A program made the position numbers and the translations under genes. DNA of 64,000 bases from Phaeospirillum sp. Its GTDB lineage: Bacteria > Pseudomonadota > Alphaproteobacteria > Rhodospirillales > Magnetospirillaceae. The notes under the pieces were generated by a model. It saw only the letters and a list, made by a program, of their open reading frames with translations, was not told where the DNA came from and searched no databases. Positions 1 to 9,800 of this stretch are shown here, one piece after another; the stretch's first letter is position 1; each line of letters begins with the position of its first letter. Location: positions 331,623 through 395,622 of the forward strand of contig JAUSFB010000030.1 in NCBI GenBank assembly GCA_030651575.1, given 5' to 3'.

Positions 1-700
1 CATCGTGTCGGCCGGCGCCGCCCAGGTCCGGCTGCGCCTTCGCACCGATGGCGAGATGGCCGGTCTTGCCTTTACCGCCACCGCCCTGGCGCTGGAACAG
101 CCCGGCATAGATCCGCTGACCCTGGACGGCGCCGCCATCACTTTCGAGCGTCTCAACCCGCCCGATCCCGGCCACGAGCATCCGTCGGCCGGGCTGACCC
201 TGGCCCTGCGCGGCCTGGGCCTGCCCGACATTTCCGGCCTGCCGCTGGCCCGGCGGATCGAGCGTTTTCAGGTGGAGGCCCGCGTGATGGGCGAAATCGC
301 CGGCTCTCCGCCGCTGGCGGCGCTGGCGGCGTGGAGCGCCGATGGCGGCATCGTCGAACTGGACCGGATCGCGCTGGACTGGCCGCCGCTGGCCCTGGAG
401 GCCGACGGCACCCTGGCGCTGGACCCGAAGTTTCAGCCGCTGCTGGCCACCCATGCCCATGTCCGGGGGTGGGGCGAGTTCGTGGTCCGGCTGGTTCAGG
501 CCGGCCTGGTGGAACAGGGCATGGCCTCGGCCGCCCAGGTCATGCTGGCCATTCTGGCGCGGCCCGACTCCCAGGGCCGTCCGACTTTATCTCTTCCGCT
601 GACCGTGCAAGATGGCATCCTGTCCGCCGGTCAGGTCCGCGTCATGCAGGTGCCGCGATTGCCCATTTCCCCGCTCCAGCCAGGAGGTCGTTCCCCATGA
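1..700 (+). CDS. DUF2125-like protein, C-terminal part (5' truncated by window)
   Basis: Open frame enters at window start and ends TGA 698-700; C-terminal LSLPLTVQDGILSAGQVRVMQVPRLP resembles the DUF2125 family. Confidence 0.6.
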   Translation, partial: IVSAGAAQVRLRLRTDGEMAGLAFTATALALEQPGIDPLTLDGAAITFERLNPPDPGHEHPSAGLTLALRGLGLPDISGLPLARRIERFQVEARVMGEIAGSPPLAALAAWSADGGIVELDRIALDWPPLALEADGTLALDPKFQPLLATHAHVRGWGEFVVRLVQAGLVEQGMASAAQVMLAILARPDSQGRPTLSLPLTVQDGILSAGQVRVMQVPRLPISPLQPGGRSP

Positions 701-1875
701 CTCAGTCCTTCCAGCCGCCCAAGCGCATCTTGATGGGGCCGGGGCCGTCCGACGTGCATCACAGGGTGCTGGAGGCCATGGCGCGCCCCACCATCGGTCA
801 TCTCGATCCCGCCTTCATCGGCATGATGGATCAGGTCAAGGCGATGCTGCAAACCGCCTTTTTCACCGGCAACGCCCTGACCCTGGCGGTGTCCGGTCCC
901 GGCTCGGCCGGCATGGAGGCCTGCTTCGTCAACCTGATCGAACCGGACGAGACGGTGGTGGTCTGCGTCAACGGCGTGTTCGGCGGTCGCATGAAGGAGA
1001 ACGTAGAACGCTGCGGGGCCAAGGCGGTGGTGGTCGAGGACGCCTGGGGAACTCCGGTCGATCCCGACAAGGTCGAGGCGGCGCTGAAGGCCAATCCCGG
1101 CGTCAAGGCGCTGGCCTTCGTCCATGCCGAGACCTCCACCGGCGTCGAATCCGACGCTCGCACCCTGTGCGAGCTGGCCCGCGAGTATGGGGCGCTGTCC
1201 ATCGTCGACGCGGTGACCTCGCTGGGTGGCATCCCGGTGCTGGTGGACCCCTGGGGGGCCGATGCGGTCTATTCCGGCAGCCAGAAATGCCTGTCCTGCA
1301 CGCCGGGTCTGTCGCCGGTGACTTTTTCCGACCGCGCCGTCGAGGCCCTGGCAGCCCGCAAGACCAAGGTGCGGAGCTGGTTCCTCGATTTCAGTCTGCT
1401 GACTGCCTATTGGGGCGGCGGGGCCAAGCGGGCCTACCACCACACCGCCCCGATCAACGCGCTGTACGGCTTGCACGAGTCGCTGGTCATGCTGCACGAG
1501 GAGGGCATCGAGCAGTCCTGGACCCGCCACACCATGATGCATCGCGCCTTGCTGGCCGGGCTGGAGGCCATGGGGCTGGGGCTGCTGGTGGCGGAAGGGG
1601 CGCGGCTGCCGCAGCTTAACGCCGTGCTGGTCCCCGCCGGCATCGACGAGGCGGCGGCGCGGACCCAATTGCTGCAAAAGTACGGGCTGGAGATCGGCGC
1701 CGGCCTCGGCGGCCTGGCCGGCAAGGTCTGGCGCATCGGCCTGATGGGGCAAAGCGCCACCCCGCGTCATGTCGCCACCTGTCTGGACGCGCTGGAAGAC
1801 GTCCTGGCCGCCCAGGGAGTCAAGCTGCCCACCGGAGCCGGCGTGGCGGCGGCGGAACGAATGCTGCGAGATTAG
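697..1875 (+). CDS. Class V aminotransferase (alanine/serine-glyoxylate aminotransferase family)
   Basis: MGPGPSDVHHRVLEAMARPTIGHLDP, SGPGSAGMEACFVN, VDAVTSLGGIPV and YSGSQKCLSCTPGLSPV (PLP-Lys region). Start overlaps upstream stop (ATGA). Confidence 0.9.
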   Translation: MTQSFQPPKRILMGPGPSDVHHRVLEAMARPTIGHLDPAFIGMMDQVKAMLQTAFFTGNALTLAVSGPGSAGMEACFVNLIEPDETVVVCVNGVFGGRMKENVERCGAKAVVVEDAWGTPVDPDKVEAALKANPGVKALAFVHAETSTGVESDARTLCELAREYGALSIVDAVTSLGGIPVLVDPWGADAVYSGSQKCLSCTPGLSPVTFSDRAVEALAARKTKVRSWFLDFSLLTAYWGGGAKRAYHHTAPINALYGLHESLVMLHEEGIEQSWTRHTMMHRALLAGLEAMGLGLLVAEGARLPQLNAVLVPAGIDEAAARTQLLQKYGLEIGAGLGGLAGKVWRIGLMGQSATPRHVATCLDALEDVLAAQGVKLPTGAGVAAAERMLRD

Positions 1876-1967
1876 GTTTCTCAGCGGCGGCGATTTGGGT
1901 ATCCTTTCGGGGAAGTCGGGCGGATGGGCCGCACCGCCACCCCTCGACCCAGACATGGAGTCACTCA

Positions 1968-2399
1968 ATGCTTGTCTCGGATATCCTTGCCAAGAAGGGC
2001 AACAAGGTTTTCAAGATCCTGCCGACCAAGACCGTCATGGAAGCCGTCAAAGGCATGGTGTCGTTCAAGGTCGGCGCGGTGCTGGTCGTCGATGACAATG
2101 ACGCCACCTTGGGCATCTTCACCGAGCGCGACGTCACCCGCTGCCTCGCCGCCCATGGCGCCGCCGTCATGGGCTCGGCCGTGGGCGAGCATATGACGGC
2201 CAATCCGGTCACCTGCAAGGCCGGCGACAGCGTCGCTTCGGTCATGAACCAGATGACCACCCATCACTTCCGCCACATGCCGGTCATGGGCGCCGGCACC
2301 CTGGTCGGCATCGTCAGCATCCGCGATCTGGTGTCCAACAGCCTGGAACGCGCCGAATACGAGGCCGAGGCCATGCGCGCCTACGTCACCGCCAGCTGA
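1968..2399 (+). CDS. CBS domain-containing protein
   Basis: 143 aa with two CBS motifs (GAVLVVDDNDATLGIFTERDVTR; MPVMGAGTLVGIVSIRDLV). Confidence 0.9.
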   Translation: MLVSDILAKKGNKVFKILPTKTVMEAVKGMVSFKVGAVLVVDDNDATLGIFTERDVTRCLAAHGAAVMGSAVGEHMTANPVTCKAGDSVASVMNQMTTHHFRHMPVMGAGTLVGIVSIRDLVSNSLERAEYEAEAMRAYVTAS

Positions 2400-2454
2400 G
2401 AAATCCCGGCGAGTCGATTCGTCGGCTCGCCGGACAATATCCGAGGGAGATCAC

Positions 2455-2676
2455 ATGATCGGGAATGACGGCAAGCCCATGACCCGGGATCTGGTCCGCG
2501 CAGCCGTCGCCGCCTATAACACCGCCGGGCGCGGCTCTTTGGAGTTCGCAGCCATCCCCCGCGCCCTGGTGACCATCCTCGACGCCCTGACAGTGGGCAA
2601 GACCACCTATGTCAAGGGCTGCGATGGCCAGCTTCAGGTCAACCGCCGCAAGGACAAGACCGTCGTCGCGCTCTGA
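2455..2676 (+). CDS. Small hypothetical protein (73 aa)
   Basis: Intact ORF preceded by GAGGGAGA ribosome-binding-like sequence; no family recognised. Confidence 0.5.
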   Translation: MIGNDGKPMTRDLVRAAVAAYNTAGRGSLEFAAIPRALVTILDALTVGKTTYVKGCDGQLQVNRRKDKTVVAL

Positions 2677-2697
2677 CGGGCCGCCGAAAAAATCCAC

Positions 2698-3216
2698 TCA
2701 CCCCACCACATAGCTGAGTTTGACCACCCCGTTGGAGAAGGTCCGGCTGCCCAGCAGGCTTAGGCGGGTGACCCGGTCCGAGTTGATGAACAGCGGCTTG
2801 CCCTCGCCCAGCAGCACCGGCATGACCAGCAGGTCGAAATGATCGATGGCGCCGATGTCGAGGAAGGCGCGGATCGCCTTGGCGCCGCCCGCCACCCAGA
2901 CATGGCCATCGGTCGAGCCCCGCAGGTCATCGACCAGCCGGCCGATATCACCCACCCAGGACTCCACGTTGTCGGGGGCGGTTTCCATATCGCGCGAGGT
3001 GACGACGATGCAGCGTTTGGTGGTGCGGGGCCAATGTCCCAGGACGTGCAGGTGATCGTAGGTGGTGCGTCCCATCACCACCGTTCCCACATGGTCCATG
3101 AATTCGTTGAAGCCGTAATCCAGCGCGTCGAACTGCTTCAGCCATGCGATGGAGCCATCGGGGCTGGAAATATAGCCATCCAGGCTGGCGGCGATATAGG
3201 CGCGAAAGCCCGCCAC
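2698..3216 (-). CDS. Dihydrofolate reductase family protein (RibD C-terminal-like)
   Basis: MAGFRAYIAASLDGYISSPDGSIAWL, VVMGRTTYDHL, VAGGAKAIRAFLDIGAIDHFDLLVMPVLLGEGKPLF. Confidence 0.88.
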   Translation of the reverse strand: MAGFRAYIAASLDGYISSPDGSIAWLKQFDALDYGFNEFMDHVGTVVMGRTTYDHLHVLGHWPRTTKRCIVVTSRDMETAPDNVESWVGDIGRLVDDLRGSTDGHVWVAGGAKAIRAFLDIGAIDHFDLLVMPVLLGEGKPLFINSDRVTRLSLLGSRTFSNGVVKLSYVVG

Positions 3217-3225
3217 CGCGCCGCT

Positions 3226-4998
3226 CTACTCCGGCGCCTTGGGGAGGAACTTTGAAATATCGACCTCGTCCACCTGCTCGGGCCGCAGATATTTGTCGGC
3301 GTATTCCTTCCAGATGCCCGAGGTCAGGAACAGATGCCACAGATCGGGGTCAATATGCTGGTCCTTGACCATGAACGACATGATCTTGAGCGATTCCGAC
3401 AAGGTCTTGGGCTTTTTATAGGGGCGGTCGGCGGCGGTCAGAGCCTCGAAGATGTCGGCGATGGCCATCATGCGGGCCGGCAGCGACATTTCCTCGCGCT
3501 TCAATCCCTTGGGATAGCCGGTGCCGTCCATTTTTTCGTGATGGCCGCCGGCCCATTCCGCCACGCGGGACAGGTTCTTGGGGAAGGGCAGCGCCTTCAG
3601 CATGAAGATGGTCTGGACGATGTGGTCGTTGATCTTGAAGCGGTCCTCGTTGGTCAGGGTGCCGCGACCGATGGACAGGTTGTAGATTTCGCCCAGATTG
3701 TAGCGGTTCTCCAGCGGCTTCATCTTGAAGCCCTCGGCGTCATACTTGCTGGTGTCGACGTTGATCTCGTGCGGGACGATGTGCCACGGCTTGTCGGTCA
3801 GCACCGATTCCGCCACCGGCGGCTTGGGCTCGTTGCCGGTGCGGCGGCGCATCTCGTCCATGGACAGGCCCAGCGTATCGTCCAGGGTCCGCATCCAGGT
3901 GTGGCCGGCGATGTCCTTGAGGCGCTCGACCTTGTCCGGGGCCATGAACTCGCCGCCCACATTGCTTTCGGCGACGAAGGCGAAGTCGTCATCCAATTGG
4001 GCCAGGGCCGCATCCATGCGGGCCTTGAGGGTGTCGACGTCTTCCTCGCCCGCCACGATGCCTTCGAGATAGGCGATGACGGCGTCGCGCTTCATCACCT
4101 CGAACCGCATTCGGACCTCGTGGATGCGGTTATAGATGGTCTCCAGCTTGGTAGCCTTGTCGACGATGTATTCCGGGGTGGTGACCTTGCCGCAATCATG
4201 CAGGCCGGCGGAGACTTCCAGCTCGTACCACTCGTCCTCGGTCAGCGAGAAGTCGGCGAAGGGGCCTTCGGTGCTGTCGCAGGCCGCCTTGGCCATCATG
4301 AAGGTGACGGCGGGCACCCGATGGCAGTGGCCGCCGGTATAGGGGCTTTTGGCGTCGATGGAGCCCGCGATCACCTGAATGAAGCTTTTGAACAGGTTCT
4401 TCTGGGCCTCGATCAGGCGCTGATTGTCCAGCGCCACCGCCGCCTGACTGGCCAAGGCCTCGATCAGCGGGGTGATGTCGGGGCCGAACGCGATGATCTT
4501 GCCGCCGCGATTGCGGGCGTTGATCAGCTGGACCACGCCGATCATCTCGCCCTCGTAATTCTTCAGCGGCACGGTCAGGAACGACTTGGAGCGATAGCCG
4601 GTCTTGGTGTCGAACGCCTTGGTGCCGGAAAAGTCGAACTTATCCACGTCATAGGCGTCGGCGATGTTGATGGTGGCCCCGGTCAGGGCGCAGTGGCTGG
4701 AGACGTTCTTGTGGTTGGGAGCCCCCTGGTCGTCATACAGCTTCAGCGGCGGAAACGGGATCGGCTTGCCGGTGGTGCCGCCCATGGCGATATTCAGGGT
4801 GTCGTTCAGCATGATCTCGAAGCACAGGCCGTCCTTGGCCTCGGTCACCAGATACAGCGTGCCGCCATCGGCATTGCACATGGTCTTGGCGCCGTGGAGG
4901 ATGCGTTCCATCAGGCGGTTATGGTTACGCTCGGCCGAGAGGGCGATGCCCAACTCGATCAGGGTGCGATAACGTTCTTCTTTCTGAAGTACGGCCAT
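3226..4998 (-). CDS. GAF and HD-GYP domain phosphohydrolase (putative c-di-GMP phosphodiesterase)
   Basis: N-terminal GAF-like region; LHDCGK and HHEKMDGTGYPKGLKREEMSLPARMMAIADIFEALTAADRPYK (HD-GYP). Confidence 0.9.
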   Translation of the reverse strand: MAVLQKEERYRTLIELGIALSAERNHNRLMERILHGAKTMCNADGGTLYLVTEAKDGLCFEIMLNDTLNIAMGGTTGKPIPFPPLKLYDDQGAPNHKNVSSHCALTGATINIADAYDVDKFDFSGTKAFDTKTGYRSKSFLTVPLKNYEGEMIGVVQLINARNRGGKIIAFGPDITPLIEALASQAAVALDNQRLIEAQKNLFKSFIQVIAGSIDAKSPYTGGHCHRVPAVTFMMAKAACDSTEGPFADFSLTEDEWYELEVSAGLHDCGKVTTPEYIVDKATKLETIYNRIHEVRMRFEVMKRDAVIAYLEGIVAGEEDVDTLKARMDAALAQLDDDFAFVAESNVGGEFMAPDKVERLKDIAGHTWMRTLDDTLGLSMDEMRRRTGNEPKPPVAESVLTDKPWHIVPHEINVDTSKYDAEGFKMKPLENRYNLGEIYNLSIGRGTLTNEDRFKINDHIVQTIFMLKALPFPKNLSRVAEWAGGHHEKMDGTGYPKGLKREEMSLPARMMAIADIFEALTAADRPYKKPKTLSESLKIMSFMVKDQHIDPDLWHLFLTSGIWKEYADKYLRPEQVDEVDISKFLPKAPE

Positions 4999-5183
4999 GG
5001 GTGACTCGGCTTCTCCCCTGTTGGCGATAAAAACCGCCTCTGTGTCACCTTACGCTCAAAAGCGGTCCGAGTGAAGTCAGGCCAATCCCCTACGATGCGT
5101 TCCGTATCGCATGACATCATCAGCCCCTTGACGACGCGGCGTGTTCGGCGTCCCTTGTCGGATCTGACCACGGAGAGCCCCGC

Positions 5184-6695
5184 ATGCCGTATGATTCCCT
5201 GCGCGACTTCATCACCCGCCTGGAGGAAACCGGCCGACTGAAGCGGGTCACGGTTCCGGTCTCCCCCCATCTGGAGATGACCGAAATCCAGACCCGGCTA
5301 CTGGCCGAGGGCGGGCCGGCGGTGCTGTTCGAGAACGTGGTGCGCCCCGATGGCTCGAAATACGACATGCCGGTGCTGGTCAACCTGTTCGGCACGGTCG
5401 AGCGGGTCGCCTGGGGCATGGATCGCGAGCCGCACCAACTGCGCGAGGTCGGCGAGACCCTGGCCTTCCTCAAACAGCCAGAGCCCCCCGGCGGCTGGCG
5501 GGAAGCCCTGGAGCTGCTGCCGCTGGCGCGTACCGTGATGGCCATGCGGCCCAAGACGGTCGGCAATGCGCCTTGCCAGCAGGTGGTGTTGACCGGCGAC
5601 CGGATCGATCTGGCGCGGCTGCCGATCCAGGGCTGCTGGCCGGGCGAGCCGGCGCCGCTGATCACCTGGCCTCTGGTGGTGACCCAAGGCCCCAACAAGG
5701 ACGACAAGCGCGACGGCTTCAATCTGGGCATCTACCGCATGCAGGTGACCGGACGCGACACCGCCTTGATGCGCTGGCTGAAGCATCGCGGCGGCGCCCA
5801 GCACTTCCAGCGTTGGGCTGCCGTTCACAAGGAGCCCATGCCGGCCGCCGTGGTCATCGGCGCCGATCCCGGCACCATCATTGCGGCGGTGACGCCGGTG
5901 CCGGAAACCCTGTCGGAATACCAGTTCGCCGGCTTGCTGCGCGGCCGCAAGGTCGAACTGGTCGACTGCAAGACGGTGCCGCTGAAGGTGCCCGCCGGGG
6001 CCGAGATCGTGCTGGAAGGCCATGTCATGCTCGACGAGGAGGGTGACGAAGGCCCCTATGGCGACCATACCGGCTATTACAACTCGGTGGAGAAGTTCCC
6101 GGTCTTCCGGGTCTCGGCCATCACCATGCGCAAGAACCCGATCTACCTGTCCACCTTCACCGGCCGCCCGCCGGACGAGCCCAGTGTGCTGGGAGAAGCC
6201 CTGAACGAGGTCTTCATCCCGCTGCTGGCCCAGCAATTCCCCGAAATCGTCGATTTCTGGCTGCCGCCGGAAGGGTGCAGCTATCGTATCGCCGTGGTCA
6301 GCATGAAGAAGGCCTATCCCGGCCACGCCAAGCGGGTGATGTTCGGAGTGTGGAGCTTTTTAAAGCAGTTCATGTACACCAAATTCGTCATCGTGGTGGA
6401 CGACGACATCAACGCCCGCGACTGGAAAGACGTGATGTGGGCGGTCTCGACCCGCATGGACCCGGCCCGCGACATCACGGTGATCGAGGGAACCCCCATC
6501 GACTACCTGGACTTCGCCAGCCCGGAATCCGGCCTGGGCGGCAAGCTGGGCATGGACGCCACCAACAAATGGCCCCCGGAAACCCATCGCGAATGGGGCG
6601 AGAAGATCCGCATGAGCCAGGACGTGATCGATAAAGTGACGGATCGCTGGGCCGAGTTGGGCCTGCCGGGATCGGGGAAACCGATCTGGCGGTAG
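5184..6695 (+). CDS. ubiD: UbiD family decarboxylase
   Basis: [80 protein letters not shown]. Confidence 0.92.
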   Translation: MPYDSLRDFITRLEETGRLKRVTVPVSPHLEMTEIQTRLLAEGGPAVLFENVVRPDGSKYDMPVLVNLFGTVERVAWGMDREPHQLREVGETLAFLKQPEPPGGWREALELLPLARTVMAMRPKTVGNAPCQQVVLTGDRIDLARLPIQGCWPGEPAPLITWPLVVTQGPNKDDKRDGFNLGIYRMQVTGRDTALMRWLKHRGGAQHFQRWAAVHKEPMPAAVVIGADPGTIIAAVTPVPETLSEYQFAGLLRGRKVELVDCKTVPLKVPAGAEIVLEGHVMLDEEGDEGPYGDHTGYYNSVEKFPVFRVSAITMRKNPIYLSTFTGRPPDEPSVLGEALNEVFIPLLAQQFPEIVDFWLPPEGCSYRIAVVSMKKAYPGHAKRVMFGVWSFLKQFMYTKFVIVVDDDINARDWKDVMWAVSTRMDPARDITVIEGTPIDYLDFASPESGLGGKLGMDATNKWPPETHREWGEKIRMSQDVIDKVTDRWAELGLPGSGKPIWR

Positions 6696-6720
6696 GGGGA
6701 CAATACTAACGGCCGTGACG

Positions 6721-9639
6721 CTATTCCTCTCCCTCATCGCCGCCGCTGGCCCATTCCCGCACGCGGGCGAGGTGGAGGTAGTCGGAGTATTTGGGGGCGT
6801 GTTCGGGATGGGGGCGGGCGGCATAGGGGGTTTCGACATCGTCGAACACGGCTACCAGCGCCCGTAACCCGTCCAGGGACTCGGCGGCGAGGCGCGGCGC
6901 GTCGTCGCCGGCCGAGCGTTCCTCGCCGCCGGTCTCGCCGCCTTTCAGCCGCCAGTACAGCAGGCTTGCCGGTTCGGCCGCCCTGACGCCGGCAAAGCCG
7001 CCGTGGCGGGCGATGACGGCTTCCAGCGGCAGTTGCGGCGCATAGCCGGCGGCGACCTCCTTGGCGCTGGGGGGCTGGCCGGTCTTGTAGTCGATCAGGA
7101 CCAGACCGCCATCGCGCAGCACATCGATGCGATCGGCCTTGGCCACCAGGGTGAAGGGGCCGCCGGGGGCGTCGATCTCCAGTGCGCCCTTGACCTCGGC
7201 ATGGGCCATGGCGAGGCCGGGACGGCGGTCGGCTTCCCTGGCAGCCACCCAGCGGGCGATGGCGATGTAGCGCGGCCACCAGAACGCCCACAGGGCGGGA
7301 GACGCCGCCGCCTCGGCAAAGACCTCGCGGCCGATCTCCAGCAGCTTGGCCTCGGGCTCGGGCGGCAGGGCGTGGGGGTAAAGCCGGACAAAGCGTTCCA
7401 GCGCCAGATGCACCATGCTGCCATAGTCGGCGGCGCCGGGATCGGCGTCGATGGGGTCCAGCGCCCGCAGGCCCAGCACGTGCTTGGCGTAGACGGCGTA
7501 GGGGTCGCGCATCCAGGTCTCGATCTCGGTGACCGACAGTCGGCGGGGCCGCGCCGCCAGCGGCGGTCTGGGGGCCGGAGGTTCCGGCCGCACCCAGACC
7601 GTTGGGCGGTCGAGCTGGTCGTGCCAGTCCAGCCAGGGGGCGTCGGCCTCGGCGAAGGCGAGACCGCAGGCCCCCATCACCGCGTCCAGGCGCATCAGCC
7701 AGCGCGACGGCACGGTGGGGGCCCCGTCAACCCGGACCGAGCGGGTCAGCACCACGTTGGGCGCTCCGAAGCCTTGGGCGAAGTCGTGGGCGGCAAGGCC
7801 GACGCGGCGCTCCGGCGGGGCGAGGCCGAAGGCTTCGCGCATGGGGCGGCTCATCCAGGGATCGGCCTCGGGCGGGGCCGGCCAGCCGCCTTCGTTGAGG
7901 CCGCCCAGGATCAGCAGGTCGGTGTGTTGCAGGCGGGCTTCCAGCGGTCCCCAGATATGCAGGCGGGGGTGGTGCTCCCAGGCCGAGCGGGCCACCTGAC
8001 CCGCCATCAACTCGTCGAACAGCGCCGGATAGCAGCGTCCCGGAATCGCGGGCAGCGCCGGGGCGGCGCGGGCCAGTTCGGCGGCGAAGCGGGCGGCGGC
8101 CTCGCCCGCTTCGCCCGCCCATAGCCGGGCCGGGCCGGGAAGATGGGCATCGGCGGCGAGGCCCTCGGCGAACTCCATATGGGCGCGGACCAGGTCGGCC
8201 AGTTGGACCGTTTCCCCGGCCAGCAGGGCGGCGAAGGGGGCCGCCAGCGATTCGAGGTCGGCCAGACCGGCGGCGAGGCGCTTGTCCTTGGCCCCCGCCA
8301 GCAGCCCCGCCACGCCGGGGCCGGGGCGGGGACCGCGCAGTACATGCAGCTCCAGCCGGCGGGCGAAGGCGCGGAAGGCGGCGGCGTCCATGCCGCCGGC
8401 GGCGAGGGGATGCTTGAGGCAGGCCAGGGTGGCATGGGGGGCGAAACCGTCGGCCACCATCTCGGCGGCAAGGCGCAGGAAGCTGCCGGGTTCGGTGGAA
8501 CCCAACGGTCGTCCGGCGGAATCGTCGATATGGATGCCCCAGCGTTCCAGCTCGCCCGCCACCCGGCGGGCCAGGGTGCGGTCGGGGGTGACCAGGGCGG
8601 CGGTGCGGCCCTCGCGCTCCAGCTCGCGCCGCAGCATCAGGGCGATGGCCCCGGCCTCCTCGCGCGGGCCGGGGGCGTCCAGGCGGCCGACGCCGTCCAG
8701 GGTCTCGGGCGGCAGTGCGACCAGCGCCCGCCAGGCCTCGCAGGTACCGGCGGGGCGCAGCGCCTCGGCCAGCAGGCGGATGCGGTCGGCGCGGGGATCG
8801 GAGCGGTCGGATAGCGGCGGCACCGCGCCGCGCTCCATCCCCAGACGCCCCAGCAACAGCTTCAGGCCGTATTGGGGATGGGCGGGATCCAGGGCGTACC
8901 AACTGGCCTCGTCCATGGTCTGATCCAGGCCGGGCAGCACCACTCGGCCGGCCGGCAGCGCCGCGATGGCCACCAGCAGATCGGCGGTGGCGGGGCGCGA
9001 GCCGGTGGAGCCGGCGGCGATGATGGGATGGGCGGGCGGCCGGGCGGTCCAGGCGTCGATCTGGGCCGCCATCACCTGATTAAGGCGCTCCTCGGAGTCC
9101 AGCACGCCGCGTTCAGCCAGGATCGCCGGCCACGAGCGGGTCAGGATCTTGAGGAAGTCCAGCGTCACCTGCCAGTGGTCGGCGTAGTCCTCGGGGACCA
9201 GTTTATCCAGCCGGGCGAAGTCCAGCCGCTCGCTTTGAACCGAATCCAGCAGCCGTCCCAGCTCGGCCGCCAGCCGGGCCGCCTGATCGGGGGCGGGGAC
9301 GTGGCCGTCGCTCGCCTCGGCCATGGCGATGATCAGCCGCGCCAGGATCAGGCGGCGTTCCAGCGGTGGAATGGCGGGGGCAAGGTCGAGCGGATCGGCG
9401 CCTGCCAATTCCAGCTCCTCCTCATCCATGTCGCCCAACGGCCGGAGGCGCGGCAGCAGCAGCGGCCGCCCGCCCGACAGGCGCAAAAAGGCGTCGGACA
9501 GGGCGCGACAGGCGCGCCGCGTCGGCAGCAATACCTCCATCTCCGCCAGCGCTAGCGGATTGCTGCCGGCTTCGGCCAGCAGATGGGCGGCCAGGGTATC
9601 GACGAAGGGCAGCCCCGGAGGAATGGTGAAGACGTTCAT
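6721..9639 (-). CDS. addB: Double-strand break repair protein AddB
   Basis: Starts MNVFTIPPGLPFVDTLAAHLL; C-terminal PD-(D/E)XK nuclease region (LSVTEIETWMRDPYAVYAKHVLGL ... GGLVLIDYKTGQPPS). ORF-track start at 9720 lies in intergenic repeat; ATG at 9639 preferred. Confidence 0.9.
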   Translation of the reverse strand: MNVFTIPPGLPFVDTLAAHLLAEAGSNPLALAEMEVLLPTRRACRALSDAFLRLSGGRPLLLPRLRPLGDMDEEELELAGADPLDLAPAIPPLERRLILARLIIAMAEASDGHVPAPDQAARLAAELGRLLDSVQSERLDFARLDKLVPEDYADHWQVTLDFLKILTRSWPAILAERGVLDSEERLNQVMAAQIDAWTARPPAHPIIAAGSTGSRPATADLLVAIAALPAGRVVLPGLDQTMDEASWYALDPAHPQYGLKLLLGRLGMERGAVPPLSDRSDPRADRIRLLAEALRPAGTCEAWRALVALPPETLDGVGRLDAPGPREEAGAIALMLRRELEREGRTAALVTPDRTLARRVAGELERWGIHIDDSAGRPLGSTEPGSFLRLAAEMVADGFAPHATLACLKHPLAAGGMDAAAFRAFARRLELHVLRGPRPGPGVAGLLAGAKDKRLAAGLADLESLAAPFAALLAGETVQLADLVRAHMEFAEGLAADAHLPGPARLWAGEAGEAAARFAAELARAAPALPAIPGRCYPALFDELMAGQVARSAWEHHPRLHIWGPLEARLQHTDLLILGGLNEGGWPAPPEADPWMSRPMREAFGLAPPERRVGLAAHDFAQGFGAPNVVLTRSVRVDGAPTVPSRWLMRLDAVMGACGLAFAEADAPWLDWHDQLDRPTVWVRPEPPAPRPPLAARPRRLSVTEIETWMRDPYAVYAKHVLGLRALDPIDADPGAADYGSMVHLALERFVRLYPHALPPEPEAKLLEIGREVFAEAAASPALWAFWWPRYIAIARWVAAREADRRPGLAMAHAEVKGALEIDAPGGPFTLVAKADRIDVLRDGGLVLIDYKTGQPPSAKEVAAGYAPQLPLEAVIARHGGFAGVRAAEPASLLYWRLKGGETGGEERSAGDDAPRLAAESLDGLRALVAVFDDVETPYAARPHPEHAPKYSDYLHLARVREWASGGDEGEE

Positions 9640-9649
9640 GATATTGTCC

Positions 9650-9800
9650 CTCAAACGCCGGGCGGGGCCATCCGGCCCCTTGGCTTTCGCGCCATGGGGC
9701 GCGCCGGCCTTTGGCCGCAACTCCGAGCCTTCGGCTCGTCGGAAGTGTCCCTCAGTCGCCGGGCGGGGCCATCCGGCTCCTCGGAAGCGTCCCTCGGGCG
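9650..9800. repeat. Mosaic intergenic repeat (two partial tandem copies)
   Basis: CGCCGGGCGGGGCCATCCGGC occurs twice here; the CTTGGCTTTCGCG core recurs at 38797, and CCGCAACTCCGAGCC recurs near 20647. Confidence 0.7.

Noticed and set aside
3334-5004. 556-aa plus-strand ORF antisense to the HD-GYP gene
   Set aside because: Antisense shadow ORF with low-complexity composition; minus strand has clear GAF/HD-GYP motifs.
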